Assembly: GCF_022965755.1 (NCBI RefSeq)
Contig: NZ_CP095187.1
Coordinates: 2,542,001-2,606,000, forward strand
DNA from: Pseudoxanthomonas sp. F37
Lineage (GTDB): Bacteria > Pseudomonadota > Gammaproteobacteria > Xanthomonadales > Xanthomonadaceae
Reading direction: 5' to 3'
DNA length: 64,000 nucleotides
Below the pieces are notes generated by a model, which saw only the letters and a list, made by a program, of their open reading frames with translations, did not search any database and was not told where the DNA came from. Within the stretch, counting starts at the first letter, position 1. Every line of letters begins with the position of its first letter. Below, in pieces: positions 19,193-28,631 of the stretch. The position numbers and the translations under genes are program-made.

Positions 19193-19225
19193 CGTCATGT
19201 AAACGTCATAAAATTGTCGTCTACT
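19193..19225 (+). promoter_or_regulatory. Pho box upstream of phoB
   Basis: Two clear 11-bp direct repeats CGTCATGTAAA and CGTCATAAAAT, with a weaker third TGTCGTCTACT, the spacing of PhoB-binding sites (TGTCA plus an A/T-rich 4-mer every 11 bp). TAAAAT in the second unit can also serve as a -10 box. It lies 32-64 bp before the phoB GTG and implies autoregulation under phosphate limitation. Confidence 0.7.
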
Positions 19226-19256
19226 GGCACGGTCCCCCTCGCCTCCCGGATCCTGC

Positions 19257-19946
19257 GTGCAGAAGCACATCCTGATCGTCGACGACGAGCCCGCCATCCG
19301 CGACATGGTGGCGTTCGCCCTGCGCAAGGGCGAATACGAACCGATCCATGCCGGCGACGCCCGCGAGGCCCAGAACGCCATCGCCGACCGCGTGCCGGAC
19401 CTGATCCTGCTGGACTGGATGCTGCCCGGCACCAGTGGGCTGGAACTGGCCCGGCGCTGGCGCAAGGACGCCATGACCCGGGACGTGCCCATCATCATGC
19501 TGACCGCCCGCGGCGAAGAGAACGACCGGGTCGGCGGGCTGGAGGCCGGCGTAGACGACTACGTGGTCAAGCCTTTCTCGGCCCGCGAACTGCTGGCCCG
19601 CATCCGTGCCGTGATGCGCCGCTCGCGCGACGACGACGAGGACGGCAGCGTGGCGGTGGGCAGCCTGCGCATCGACGGCGCCGCCCACCGGGTGTTCGCC
19701 GGCGACACGCCGGTGCCGATCGGCCCCACCGAATACCGCCTGCTGCACTTCTTCATGACCCACCCCGAGCGCGTCTACTCGCGCACCCAGTTGCTGGACC
19801 ATGTGTGGGGCGGCAGCGTGTACGTGGAGGAGCGCACCGTGGACGTGCACATCCGCCGCCTGCGCAAGACGCTGGAACCGCACGGACTGGAGAACATGGT
19901 GCAGACCGTGCGCGGCTCGGGCTACCGCTTCTCGGCCTCGATGTGA
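19257..19946 (+). CDS. phoB: PhoB, phosphate regulon response regulator
   Basis: OmpR-class regulator activated by PhoR at low phosphate; binds Pho boxes. 229 residues: receiver domain with acidic pocket DDE near residue 9, phospho-acceptor Asp53 (LLDWMLPG) and Lys in VVKPFSARELLAR, then a winged-helix domain with the PhoB-like TEYRLLHFFMTHPERVYSR and VEERTVDVHIRRLRKTLEP. GTG start at 19257. phoR follows after 313 bp holding a REP-like element; ppk1 and ppx come next. Confidence 0.96.
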   Translation: MQKHILIVDDEPAIRDMVAFALRKGEYEPIHAGDAREAQNAIADRVPDLILLDWMLPGTSGLELARRWRKDAMTRDVPIIMLTARGEENDRVGGLEAGVDDYVVKPFSARELLARIRAVMRRSRDDDEDGSVAVGSLRIDGAAHRVFAGDTPVPIGPTEYRLLHFFMTHPERVYSRTQLLDHVWGGSVYVEERTVDVHIRRLRKTLEPHGLENMVQTVRGSGYRFSASM

Positions 19947-20030
19947 GGTTCCGGCACGTCCGGGCACCCGGTGCGAGCGCACCTTCTCACATCGATGCGG
20001 GAAGGTGAGGAAGACCCGCCGCCTCGCTTC

Positions 20031-20141
20031 CATCGTCCCGGCGAAGGCTGGGACCCGTTCTGCATGCGCCATTGCTCCTGCCCTGGAAGACCGCAGGCCG
20101 AACCAGGCGCCCCAGGGACCCCGGCCTTCGCCGGGATGACG
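20031..20141. repeat. REP-like inverted repeat between phoB and phoR
   Basis: Two arms of about 25 bp in opposite orientation (arm 1 from 20031, TCCCGGCGAAGGCTGGGA; arm 2 20115-20141, the complement of ATCCCGGCGAAGGCCGGG) separated by about 60 bp. Each arm is itself a short hairpin with a GCGAAGGC-type core. Motifs of this kind recur as intergenic REP or BIME elements in many proteobacteria. The rest of the 313-bp phoB-phoR gap shows no gene. Confidence 0.7.
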
Positions 20142-20259
20142 ACGGGGAAGACGGCGCCAGCGGCGTGGCGGCCCGGCTGACCATCTGGAACCCCCAAGCC
20201 CGTCGCGCGCGCCTGCGTTCCCATCCCTGCTGTCATACACATCTGCCTACAATCCCCCC

Positions 20260-21597
20260 ATGCCCCATGACATCCGTTCCGCCTGGTTCAAGACGCTCGG
20301 CCAGCTGGCGCTGATCCTGGCGCTGGCCGTGGTCGCGGGCTTGCTGGTCGGCCAGGTGTGGCCCATCGTGACCCTGGCGGCGCTGGGCGTGGTGGCGTGG
20401 CACTACTGGCGCCTGCGCAAGGTGCTGCTGCGGCTGACCGCACGCCAGCGCCTGGAGCCGGCGCAGGGCCGGGGCGTCTGGAACGAACTCGACCGCCTGC
20501 TGTTCCGCGGCCAGGCCGAAATGCGCACGCGCAAGCGCCGCCTGTTGGACATGCTGCGTGCCTACCGCGCCGCGGCGGCCGCCCTGCCCGACGCGGTGGT
20601 GGTGGTGGAACGCAACAGCCAGCGCGTGCAGTGGTTCAACAAGGCCGCCAGCAGCCTGCTGGGCCTGCAGTACCCCGCCGACATCGGCGCACCGGTGGGC
20701 GACCGCCTGCAGCCGCTGCCGATGTCGCACTGGCTGGCCGCGGGCCGCAACGCCGAACCGATGCTGGATGCGGCGTCGCCGGTGGACCCCGACCTGCGCC
20801 TGAACCTGCGCCTGATCCCCTATTCGGACCAGTACTGGCTGCTGGTGGCCCGCGACGTCAGCAAGATGCTGCGGCTGGAACAGATGCGTCGCGACTTCGT
20901 CGCCAACGTCTCGCACGAACTGCGCACACCGCTGACCGTGGTGCACGGTTACCTGGACATGCTGGAGCCCAGCGAGCATCCCGACTGGGCGCCCATGCTG
21001 GCGGAAATGCAGAAGCAGTCCCAGCGCATGACCCAGCTGGTCGAAGACCTGCTGACGCTCTCGCGCCTGGAGGCGCAGGAAAGCCTGCCCGACGAGAACG
21101 TCGCCATGGCCCCGATGCTGGCCACCCTGCGCCGCGAGGCCGAGGCGCTGAGCCAGCGCCGCCACACCATCGTCGTGCAGGACGAGGCCGGCGTGGACCT
21201 GGCCGGCTCCAACAAGGAGCTGCACAGCGCCTTCTCCAACCTGGTGAGCAATGCCGTGCGCTATACGCCCGTGGGCGGCACCATCACCGTGCGTTTCGCG
21301 CGCGAGGGCGACGGCGCGGTGCTCAGCGTGCGCGACACCGGCTACGGGATTCCTTCCTCGCACCTGCCGCGCATCACCGAGCGCTTCTACCGCGTCTCCA
21401 CCAGCCGCTCGCGCGAGAGCGGTGGCACTGGCCTGGGCCTGTCCATCGTCAAGCATGTGTTGAACCTGCACCAGGCCCGGCTGGAGATCGAAAGCGAAGT
21501 GGGCCAGGGCAGTACCTTCTCCGTGCATTTCGGTCCCGAGCGCGTGGAACCGCGCCTGGATGCCTCCCTACCCGTCCTGACGGATCAGACCGCATGA
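20260..21597 (+). CDS. phoR: PhoR, phosphate regulon sensor histidine kinase
   Basis: Membrane kinase partner of PhoB. 445 residues: two N-terminal membrane helices (about 16-48) with almost no periplasmic loop, as expected of PhoR, a PAS-like domain (110-200), HisKA with phospho-acceptor His219 in NVSHELRTPLTVVHGYLDML, and an HATPase domain with N box NLVSNAVRYTP, G1 DTGYGIP and G2 GGTGLGLSIVKHV. Its stop overlaps the ppk1 start as ATGA, so sensor and polyphosphate kinase are translationally coupled. Confidence 0.96.
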   Translation: MPHDIRSAWFKTLGQLALILALAVVAGLLVGQVWPIVTLAALGVVAWHYWRLRKVLLRLTARQRLEPAQGRGVWNELDRLLFRGQAEMRTRKRRLLDMLRAYRAAAAALPDAVVVVERNSQRVQWFNKAASSLLGLQYPADIGAPVGDRLQPLPMSHWLAAGRNAEPMLDAASPVDPDLRLNLRLIPYSDQYWLLVARDVSKMLRLEQMRRDFVANVSHELRTPLTVVHGYLDMLEPSEHPDWAPMLAEMQKQSQRMTQLVEDLLTLSRLEAQESLPDENVAMAPMLATLRREAEALSQRRHTIVVQDEAGVDLAGSNKELHSAFSNLVSNAVRYTPVGGTITVRFAREGDGAVLSVRDTGYGIPSSHLPRITERFYRVSTSRSRESGGTGLGLSIVKHVLNLHQARLEIESEVGQGSTFSVHFGPERVEPRLDASLPVLTDQTA

Positions 21598-23681
21598 ACG
21601 CCGCCCCCAACCTGCCGCCCGCCGCCCCCGCCGCCGACGACGCGCTGCGGGACCCGGCGCTCTACCTCAACCGCGAACTCTCGCAGCTGGATTTCAACTT
21701 CCGCGTGCTGGCGCAGGCGCAGGATCCATCCGTGCCGCTGCTGGAACGGCTGCGCTTCCTGTGCATCTCATGCACCAACCTGGACGAGTTCTTCGAGATC
21801 CGCGCGGCCACGGTGCGCCACGCCCTGGATTTCGGCCTGCCGCCCGGCGCGGACGGGATGAGCCCGGCCACCGTGCTCAACAGGATCCACGACCGCGCCG
21901 CCGAGCTGGTCGACGCCCAGTACAAGTGCTGGAACGAGGTGCTGCGCCCCGGGCTGGCCGAGGCCGGCGTGCGGGTGTTCGGCCGCGACAGCTGGAACGC
22001 ACGCCAGACCCGCTGGCTGCGCGCGTACTTCCGCAACGAGATCATGCCGGTGCTCTCGCCGCTGGGCCTGGACCCGGCGCATCCGTTCCCGAAGATCCTC
22101 AACAAGTCGCTCAACATCGTGGTGGTGTTGAAGGGCAAGGACGCGTTCGGCCGCGCCGGCCACCTGGCCATCGTGCGCGCGCCGCGCTCGCTGCCGCGCA
22201 TCATCCACCTGCCCCAGCGCGTGTCCGGCGGCGAGAACGATTTCGTGCTGCTGTCCTCGGTGCTGTCGGTGTTCGTGGACGAACTGTTCCCGGGCATGGA
22301 GGTCAAGGGCTCCTACCAGTTCCGCGTGACCCGCAACTCCGAGGTCGTGGTCGACGAGGAAGAGGTGGAGAACCTGGCGCTGGCGCTGCGCGACGAGCTG
22401 GTCGGGCGCGGCTACCGGCCCGCCGTGCGGCTGGAGATCGCGCACGACTGCCCCAAGCCCATCGTGCGCACGCTGCTGCAGAACTTCGCCCTGCCCGACA
22501 ACGCGGTGTACCCGATCAACGGACCGGTCAACCTCAACCGCGTCATCCAGGTGTACGACCTGGTGCAGCGCCCGGAACTGAAGTACCCCGCCTTCACCCC
22601 GCGCGCGCTGCGCGACAGCGACGCGATCTTCGAGAAGGTCGCCGACGGCGACGTGCTGCTGCACCACCCGTTCGATTCGTTCGCACCGGTGCACGAGCTG
22701 ATCAAGCAGGCCGCGGTCGATCCGGAGGTGCTGGCGATCAAGCAGACCCTCTACCGCACCGGCAAGGATTCGGCCATCGTCGACGCGCTGGTGCAGGCCG
22801 CGCGCAACGGCAAGGACGTCACCGTGGTGGTGGAACTGCGCGCGCGCTTCGACGAGGACGCCAACCTGGGCGTGGCCGACCGCCTGCAGGAGGCCGGCGC
22901 GCAGGTGGTCTACGGCGTGGTGGGCTACAAGACCCATGCCAAGATGCTGCTGATCGTGCGCCGCGAAGGCCGCAAGCTGCGCCGCTACGTGCACCTGGGC
23001 ACCGGCAACTACCACAGCGGCACCGCGCGCGCGTACACCGACATCGGCCTGATCACCGCCGACCCGGACATCGGCAACGACGTGCACCTGCTGTTCCAGC
23101 AGCTGTCGGGACTGGCGCCCACCACCAAGCTCAAGCGCCTGCTGCAGTCGCCTTTCACCCTGCATCCGGGCCTGATCAAGAAGATCGAACGCGAGGCCAG
23201 ACTGGCGAAGGCGGGCAAGCCGGCGCGCATCATCGCCAAGATCAACGCGATCAACGAACCGCGCATCATCCGCGCGCTGTACGCCGCCTCGCAGGCAGGG
23301 GTGAAGATCGACCTGATCGTCCGCGGGGCCTGTGCATTGCGCCCCGGCGTGCCCGGCATCTCCGACAACATCCGGGTGCGCTCCATCGTGGGCCGCTTCC
23401 TCGAGCACAGCCGGCTCTACTGGTTCGGCAACGACGGCGCGCCGGAACTGTACTGCGCCAGCGCCGACTGGCTGGAACGCAACCTGCTGCACCGCGTGGA
23501 GACCTGCTTCCCCATCCTGGACAAGGACCTGTCGGCGCGCGTGTTCAAGGAAGGCCTGCAGAACTACCTGGACGACAACTGCAACGCCTGGGAACTGCAC
23601 GCCGACGGTCACTACGTCAAGCTCGTGCCCGGCGACGACCCGCCGCATTCGGCGCAGGGCACGCTGCTGGCCAAAGTCTGA
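21594..23681 (+). CDS. ppk1: Polyphosphate kinase 1
   Basis: Reversibly transfers the terminal phosphate of ATP to polyphosphate. 695 residues, the normal length for PPK1, with N-terminal domain YLNRELSQLDFNFRVL, the conserved SCTNLDEFFEIR, and the two phospholipase D-like catalytic domains containing the phospho-His segment YKTHAKMLLIVRR and YVHLGTGNYHSGTARAYTD. ATG 21594 lies in the ATGA overlap with phoR, tying synthesis of polyphosphate to phosphate signalling. Confidence 0.97.
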   Translation: MNAAPNLPPAAPAADDALRDPALYLNRELSQLDFNFRVLAQAQDPSVPLLERLRFLCISCTNLDEFFEIRAATVRHALDFGLPPGADGMSPATVLNRIHDRAAELVDAQYKCWNEVLRPGLAEAGVRVFGRDSWNARQTRWLRAYFRNEIMPVLSPLGLDPAHPFPKILNKSLNIVVVLKGKDAFGRAGHLAIVRAPRSLPRIIHLPQRVSGGENDFVLLSSVLSVFVDELFPGMEVKGSYQFRVTRNSEVVVDEEEVENLALALRDELVGRGYRPAVRLEIAHDCPKPIVRTLLQNFALPDNAVYPINGPVNLNRVIQVYDLVQRPELKYPAFTPRALRDSDAIFEKVADGDVLLHHPFDSFAPVHELIKQAAVDPEVLAIKQTLYRTGKDSAIVDALVQAARNGKDVTVVVELRARFDEDANLGVADRLQEAGAQVVYGVVGYKTHAKMLLIVRREGRKLRRYVHLGTGNYHSGTARAYTDIGLITADPDIGNDVHLLFQQLSGLAPTTKLKRLLQSPFTLHPGLIKKIEREARLAKAGKPARIIAKINAINEPRIIRALYAASQAGVKIDLIVRGACALRPGVPGISDNIRVRSIVGRFLEHSRLYWFGNDGAPELYCASADWLERNLLHRVETCFPILDKDLSARVFKEGLQNYLDDNCNAWELHADGHYVKLVPGDDPPHSAQGTLLAKV

Positions 23682-23758
23682 TGCGGCCTGTCGAGGCATG
23701 CATCGCGGACGCGCATCGCGCTGCAGCATTGCGCCACGCCATTGGCTAAACTGAGCGC

Positions 23759-25288
23759 ATGGCGCCCCTGACCTCCCCCACCTCCCCTCCACTCCAGGAC
23801 GGGGACCTGCTGGCCGCGATCGATCTGGGCTCCAACAGCTTCCACATGGTGGTGGCGCGGTCGCTGCTGGGACAGTTGCGCGTGGTCGACCGCCTGCGCG
23901 AAACCGTGCGCATGGCCGACGGCCTGGACGGCAAGGGCGGCCTGTCCGCCGCCGCCCGCCAACGCGCGCTGGACTGCCTGTCCCGCTTCGGCCAGCGCAT
24001 CCGCGACATCCCCGCCGCCCGCGTGCGCGCCCTGGCCACCAATACGGTACGCCAGCTGCGCGAGCCGCAGGACTTCCTGGCCGCGGCCGAAGCCGCGCTG
24101 GGCAAGCCGATCGAAGTGGTATCCGGCCGCGAGGAGGCGCGCCTGATCTACCTGGGCGTGGCGCACGCGCAGCCGCCGAAATCCAACCAGCGCCGCCTGG
24201 TCATCGACATCGGCGGCGGCTCGACCGAGTTCATCATCGGCCGCGGCTTCGAGACGCTGGAGCGCGAAAGCCTGCAGGCCGGCTGCATCGCCAGCACGCG
24301 CCGCTTCTTCCCCGGCGGCAAGCTCTCGCGCAAGCGCTGGAAGGAAGCGCTCACCGAGATCGGCGCCGAGTTCCAGCAGTTCGCCGGCCTGTACCGCAGC
24401 CTGGGCTGGCAGGAAGCCATCGGCTCGTCGGGCACCAACAAGGCCATCGGCGAGATCTGCGCGGCCATGAAGCTCACCAAGGGCGCGGTCACCGCCGAAG
24501 CCCTGCCGCAGGTGCGCGAAAAGCTGCTGCAGGCCGACCGCATCGAGGACATCGACCTGCCCGGCCTGTCCAGCGACCGCCGCCCGATCATCGCCGGCGG
24601 CGTGCTGGTGCTGGAGGCCGCGTTCGAAGCGCTGGAGCTGCAGCGACTGATGGTCAGCAAGGCGGCGATGCGCGAAGGCATCCTGTTCGACATGCTGGGC
24701 CGCGGCAGCGACAACGATCCGCGCGACCTGTCCACCGCGGCGCTGATGCAGCGCTACGGCATCGACGAGTTCCAGGCCGCGCGGGTGGAAGCCACCGCGA
24801 TGCGCCTGTTCGAACAGGTGGAGCAGGACTGGGGCCTGGACGACGACGATGCGCGCATGCTCGGCTGGGCCGCGCGCCTGCACGAGATCGGCCTGGTCAT
24901 CGCCCACAGCCAGTACCACGTGCACGGCGCCTATCTGCTGGAGCACTCCGACATCGAAGGCTTCTCCCGCCAGGAACAGCAGGTGCTGTCGGCGCTGGTG
25001 CGCACGCATCGCCGCGGCGTCCCCAAGAACGCGTTCGACGCCCTGCCCGACCGCCTGCTGCTCAGCGCCCGGCGCAAGGCCGCCCTGCTGCGCCTGGCCG
25101 TGCTGCTGCACCGCTCGCACGACAACGAGGCCATTCCCCGCCTGGACCTGACCGCCAACGGCGACCGCCTGGACCTGGTGGTCAGCAAGAAATGGATCGA
25201 CGCGCGCCCTCTGCTGCGCTCGGACCTGGTGGGCGAACCGGAGGACATGCAGGGGCTGGGCGTGGCGTTCAAGCCGTTCGTGGCCTGA
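23759..25288 (+). CDS. ppx: Exopolyphosphatase (Ppx/GppA family)
   Basis: Releases phosphate from polyphosphate chain ends and may also hydrolyse pppGpp. 509 residues: an ASKHA-fold N-terminal half with phosphate loops IDLGSNSFHMVVAR and VIDIGGGSTEFI, catalytic Glu in ATNTVRQLREPQDF context, and a C-terminal HD-like helical domain (RLHEIGLVIAHSQYHVHG). It follows ppk1 after 77 bp on the same strand, completing a synthesis/degradation pair. Confidence 0.95.
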   Translation: MAPLTSPTSPPLQDGDLLAAIDLGSNSFHMVVARSLLGQLRVVDRLRETVRMADGLDGKGGLSAAARQRALDCLSRFGQRIRDIPAARVRALATNTVRQLREPQDFLAAAEAALGKPIEVVSGREEARLIYLGVAHAQPPKSNQRRLVIDIGGGSTEFIIGRGFETLERESLQAGCIASTRRFFPGGKLSRKRWKEALTEIGAEFQQFAGLYRSLGWQEAIGSSGTNKAIGEICAAMKLTKGAVTAEALPQVREKLLQADRIEDIDLPGLSSDRRPIIAGGVLVLEAAFEALELQRLMVSKAAMREGILFDMLGRGSDNDPRDLSTAALMQRYGIDEFQAARVEATAMRLFEQVEQDWGLDDDDARMLGWAARLHEIGLVIAHSQYHVHGAYLLEHSDIEGFSRQEQQVLSALVRTHRRGVPKNAFDALPDRLLLSARRKAALLRLAVLLHRSHDNEAIPRLDLTANGDRLDLVVSKKWIDARPLLRSDLVGEPEDMQGLGVAFKPFVA

Positions 25289-25458
25289 TCCACCGGCACT
25301 TCCACTTATGTGACATGCCGGTACACTCGGACCTGCCAAGAGGTCCGCGGCGTGGCCTGCATCCTGTGCCCCACGCCATTCTCTCCGTCCGCCGGTGCGG
25401 CGGGGGCAGACCCGACGGCGGTTGCACTTCGTCGTACGCATGCCTTCAGGAGGAAGCC

Positions 25459-26715
25459 GTGATCGATCGAAGAATCCACGACGAGCTGCTGTCCGACGCC
25501 TGGCTGGACGGCGGCCCCGGCGCCGCGGCCATCGGCCGCAACGTGGACCGCATGCTGGATGCGGTGCGCCGCCACCTCGACATGGACGTGGCCTTCGTTT
25601 CCGAATTCAACGGCCGCGACCGGGTGTTCCGCCACGTCGCCAGCCGGCTGGACCCCGCCCCCATCCGCCCCGGCGATTCGAGCCCGCTGGATGAGGGTTA
25701 CTGCATGCGCGTGGTCGAGGGGCAGATCCCGCAGCTGATTCCCGACACCGGCGCGATCCCCGTGCTGGACGACATTCCCGAGACGCGGGCGCTGCCCATC
25801 GGCGCGCACCTGAGCGTGCCCATCCAACTGCGCGACGGCCGCGTGTACGGCACCTTCTGCTGTTTCAGCCTGGCCTCCAACCTGTCGCTCGGCCAGCGCG
25901 ACCTGCACATGATGCGTGCCTTCGCCGATCTGCTGGCCTACCAGATCGATGGCGACCTCGATGCGGTGCACGAACACGAAAAGAAGGTCGCCCGTATCAC
26001 CTCGGTGCTGGAGCTGGGCCAGCCACACATGGTGTACCAGCCGATTCTCCGCAGCAGCCAACGCCGCATCGTCGGCGTGGAATGCCTGTCGCGCTTCGGG
26101 CTGGAACCGCAGCGGACGCCCGATGTGTGGTTCGCGGAGGCGCGCGAGATCGGCCTGGGCGTGCGTCTGGAACTCAACGCCATCCTGTCCGCGCTCGATG
26201 GCCTTCGCCGGATGCCGGGCGACTTCTACGTGGCCCTCAACGTGTCGCCGCAGACGGTCATCAGCGGCGGTATCGACGGCTATATCGACGACCTCGACCC
26301 GCACCGCGTGGTCCTGGAGATCACCGAGCACTCGCTGGTGGAGGATTACGGCCTGCTCAACAAGCGCCTGGTACCGCTGCGCGAGGCCGGGGTGCGCGTG
26401 GCCGTGGACGATGCGGGCGCGGGCTACGCCAGCATGCGCCACGTGCTGGCCATCCACCCGGACATCATCAAGCTCGACCTCAGCCTGACCCGCGATATCG
26501 ACACGGATTCGCCGCGGCGCGCACTGGCGGCGGCGCTGATCGAGTTCGCACGGCAGACGCAGTCGCGCGTGGTCGCCGAAGGCGTGGAGACGGCCTCCGA
26601 GCTGGCGGCGTTGCAGGCGCTCGGGGTGGACGACGTGCAGGGTTACCACCTCGCACGTCCGTTGGAAGCCGACGCCCTTGCGCAGATGCTCGCTGCCGAA
26701 CGGCCGCTGGCCTGA
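25459..26715 (+). CDS. GAF-EAL protein, putative cyclic-di-GMP phosphodiesterase
   Basis: EAL domains hydrolyse c-di-GMP to pGpG. 418 residues: GAF domain at about 25-165 (MDVAFVSEF to LMHMMRAFADLLAY region) and EAL domain at about 190-410. The EAL signature reads ECL (Glu208), and the loop-6 DDFGTG motif reads DDAGAG. The metal and catalytic residues N in NVSPQTV, E in ITEHS, DD, K in IIKLD, E in AEGVE and Q in VQGYH are all kept, so activity is plausible. No GGDEF. Start is GTG 25459 with an excellent AGGAGGA ribosome site; longer frames upstream are non-coding. Confidence 0.88.
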   Translation: MIDRRIHDELLSDAWLDGGPGAAAIGRNVDRMLDAVRRHLDMDVAFVSEFNGRDRVFRHVASRLDPAPIRPGDSSPLDEGYCMRVVEGQIPQLIPDTGAIPVLDDIPETRALPIGAHLSVPIQLRDGRVYGTFCCFSLASNLSLGQRDLHMMRAFADLLAYQIDGDLDAVHEHEKKVARITSVLELGQPHMVYQPILRSSQRRIVGVECLSRFGLEPQRTPDVWFAEAREIGLGVRLELNAILSALDGLRRMPGDFYVALNVSPQTVISGGIDGYIDDLDPHRVVLEITEHSLVEDYGLLNKRLVPLREAGVRVAVDDAGAGYASMRHVLAIHPDIIKLDLSLTRDIDTDSPRRALAAALIEFARQTQSRVVAEGVETASELAALQALGVDDVQGYHLARPLEADALAQMLAAERPLA

Positions 26716-26766
26716 TGCACCGCAGCGCTCTGGCATGATGCCTGCTCCGTCCTGCGCGTGCCGCCG

Positions 26767-27735
26767 ATGAAGACGTATCCCCTGGCCGATGGCCTCAGCA
26801 CGTCCCGCATCGGCTATGGCTGCATGCACCTGAGCCGGGCCTGGGACGCCTCGCCGATCACCCTGGAAGAACGCCGCAACGCGCAGCGGCTGATCGAAAC
26901 GGCGCTGGCCCACGGCATCACCCTGTTCGACCACGCCGACATCTATGCGCGCGGCAAATCCGAGCAGGTGTTCGGCCAGGTGCTGCGCGCCTCGCCCGGG
27001 CTCCGCGCGAAGATGGTCCTGCAGTCGAAGTGCGGCATCCGCTTCGCCGACGATCCGCCCGGCGCCCCCCAGCGCTACGACTTCAGTTACGCGCATATCG
27101 TGGCCTCGGTCGAAGGCAGCCTGGCGCGCCTGGGCGTGGACCATCTGGACGTCCTGCTGCTGCATCGTCCCGATGCGCTGGTGGAACCGGAAGAGGTCGC
27201 ACGGGCCTTCGACGCCCTGCATGCCAGCGGCAAGGTGCGACACTTCGGCGTCAGCAACCACACGCCCGGCCAGATCGACCTGCTGCGCCGCCACCTGCGC
27301 CAGCCGCTGGTGGCGAACCAGGTGGAAATAAGCCTGCTGCACCTGCCGCTGATCGATGACGGCGTGGTCGCCAACACCACCGGCCATGCCTACGCCTCCG
27401 CAGCCGGCACGCTGGACCATGCACGCCTGCACGACATCCGCCTGCAGGCCTGGGCGCCATTGGCCGGCGGCAGGCTGGGCACCCTGTCCGAGTTCGCCGA
27501 CCCGGTGGTCCGCCAGACCTCGGCCTTGCTGCGGCAACTGGCCGCAGCGCATGGCGTGGCCCCCGAAGCGATCCAGCTGGCCTGGCTGCTGCGCCATCCC
27601 GCCGGCCTGCAACCCATCGTCGGCACCACCGACCCGGTGCGCCTGGCGGCCTGCTGCGCCGCGGACGAGGTGCAGCTCTCGCGCGAGGCCTGGTACGCGC
27701 TGTTCTCCGCGGCGCGCGGCGGGCGCGTGCCGTAA
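26767..27735 (+). CDS. Aldo/keto reductase (YdhF-like)
   Basis: NADPH-dependent carbonyl reductase of unknown substrate. 322 residues with the AKR barrel: catalytic Asp and Tyr in FDHADIYARG, Lys in VLQSKCGIR, His in LLLHRPD, then the cofactor-side segments HFGVSNHTPGQ and LQAWAPLAGGRL and GTTDPVRL. The ATG at 26767 gives the family N-terminus (MKTYPLADGLSTSRIGYGCM). It is 51 bp after the EAL gene, and a cupin gene follows. Confidence 0.9.
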   Translation: MKTYPLADGLSTSRIGYGCMHLSRAWDASPITLEERRNAQRLIETALAHGITLFDHADIYARGKSEQVFGQVLRASPGLRAKMVLQSKCGIRFADDPPGAPQRYDFSYAHIVASVEGSLARLGVDHLDVLLLHRPDALVEPEEVARAFDALHASGKVRHFGVSNHTPGQIDLLRRHLRQPLVANQVEISLLHLPLIDDGVVANTTGHAYASAAGTLDHARLHDIRLQAWAPLAGGRLGTLSEFADPVVRQTSALLRQLAAAHGVAPEAIQLAWLLRHPAGLQPIVGTTDPVRLAACCAADEVQLSREAWYALFSAARGGRVP

Positions 27736-27813
27736 AGGGCGATGACCGTCGGCACGGGCGCGGCATCGCGTCCGCCGGCCATCATGGCCGTCCCCCTCTT
27801 CGCAGGAGTCTCC

Positions 27814-28179
27814 ATGCCGCATACCGCCATCAACCTGCAGGCCAAGCTGGGCGGCTTCTCGGAACACTGGTCGCCCCGGGTCGTGGCCGAAATGAACGAC
27901 TACCAGTTCAAACTGGCCAAGATCCTGGGCGAGTTCGTGTGGCATGCGCATGAGCAGACCGACGAAGTCTTCATCGTGCTGTCGGGCGAAATGACGCTCG
28001 AGTTCCGGGACGGCGCCGTGCCGCTGGCCGCCGGCGAGATGTACGTGGTACCGCGGGGCGTCGAGCACCGGCCGGTCGCCCGCGAAGAATGCAGCATCAG
28101 GCTGGTCGAGCCCCGCGGCGTGATCAATACCGGCGACGCCGGCGGCGCCTACACCGCGCCCAACGATGTCTGGATCTGA
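27814..28179 (+). CDS. Small cupin-domain protein
   Basis: 121-residue single-domain cupin. The metal-binding motif is readable: H and H in [18 protein letters not shown] (motif 1, HxH...E) and the second motif [10 protein letters not shown]. Often annotated as mannose-6-phosphate isomerase-like, but the function of such stand-alone cupins is rarely known. The ATG at 27814 has GCAGGAGT 6 nt upstream; the longer in-frame start at 27742 lacks a site. Confidence 0.85.
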   Translation: MPHTAINLQAKLGGFSEHWSPRVVAEMNDYQFKLAKILGEFVWHAHEQTDEVFIVLSGEMTLEFRDGAVPLAAGEMYVVPRGVEHRPVAREECSIRLVEPRGVINTGDAGGAYTAPNDVWI

Positions 28180-28218
28180 TTCTCCTGTCGCTGTCCCCCG
28201 CCACCTGCCGGATGCACC

Positions 28219-28626
28219 ATGACCGATCCCTACAACTCGTCTCCCGCTCACGCAGCCATCCCGGCATCGTCCGGCGCCCGGATGCGCCCCCTGGACGAGG
28301 CGATGGTGACGACCGCGCTGGAACTTCCCGGCTACCGCATCCGCCGCAACCTGGGCGTGGTGCGCGGCATCACCGTGCGGTCGCGATCGATCGTGGGCAA
28401 CTTCCTGGGCGGCCTGCAGGCGCTTTTCGGCGGCAACATCACCATCTACACCGAACTGTGCGAACAGGCGCGCGACCAGACCTATCGGGACATGCTCCAT
28501 CATGCCCGCCAGCTGGGCGCCAATGCGATCATCGCCGTGCGCTACGACGCCACCGACGTGATGGCCGGCCTGACCGAGGTGCTGTGCTATGGCACGGCGG
28601 TGGTGGTCGAACCGCAGGACGGCTGA
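28219..28626 (+). CDS. YbjQ family (UPF0145) heavy-metal-binding-fold protein
   Basis: 135 residues; the core [29 protein letters not shown] and the end [15 protein letters not shown] are typical of the YbjQ family, which forms pentameric assemblies of unknown function. The N-terminal 25 residues are a Ser/Ala-rich addition. It overlaps no gene and lies 39 bp after the cupin gene. Confidence 0.88.
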   Translation: MTDPYNSSPAHAAIPASSGARMRPLDEAMVTTALELPGYRIRRNLGVVRGITVRSRSIVGNFLGGLQALFGGNITIYTELCEQARDQTYRDMLHHARQLGANAIIAVRYDATDVMAGLTEVLCYGTAVVVEPQDG

Positions 28627-28631
28627 CTCCG

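Noticed and set aside
20358-21593. Long in-frame extension upstream of ppk1 through phoR
   Set aside because: It overlaps phoR in another frame with low-complexity Arg/Pro/Ala sequence; the PPK1 family start at 21594 lies in an ATGA overlap.
25294-25330. TGTGACATGCCGGTACACT before the GAF-EAL gene as a Clp/CRP site
   Set aside because: Only one half-site (TGTGA) is good and the spacing does not match TGTGA-N6-TCACA.
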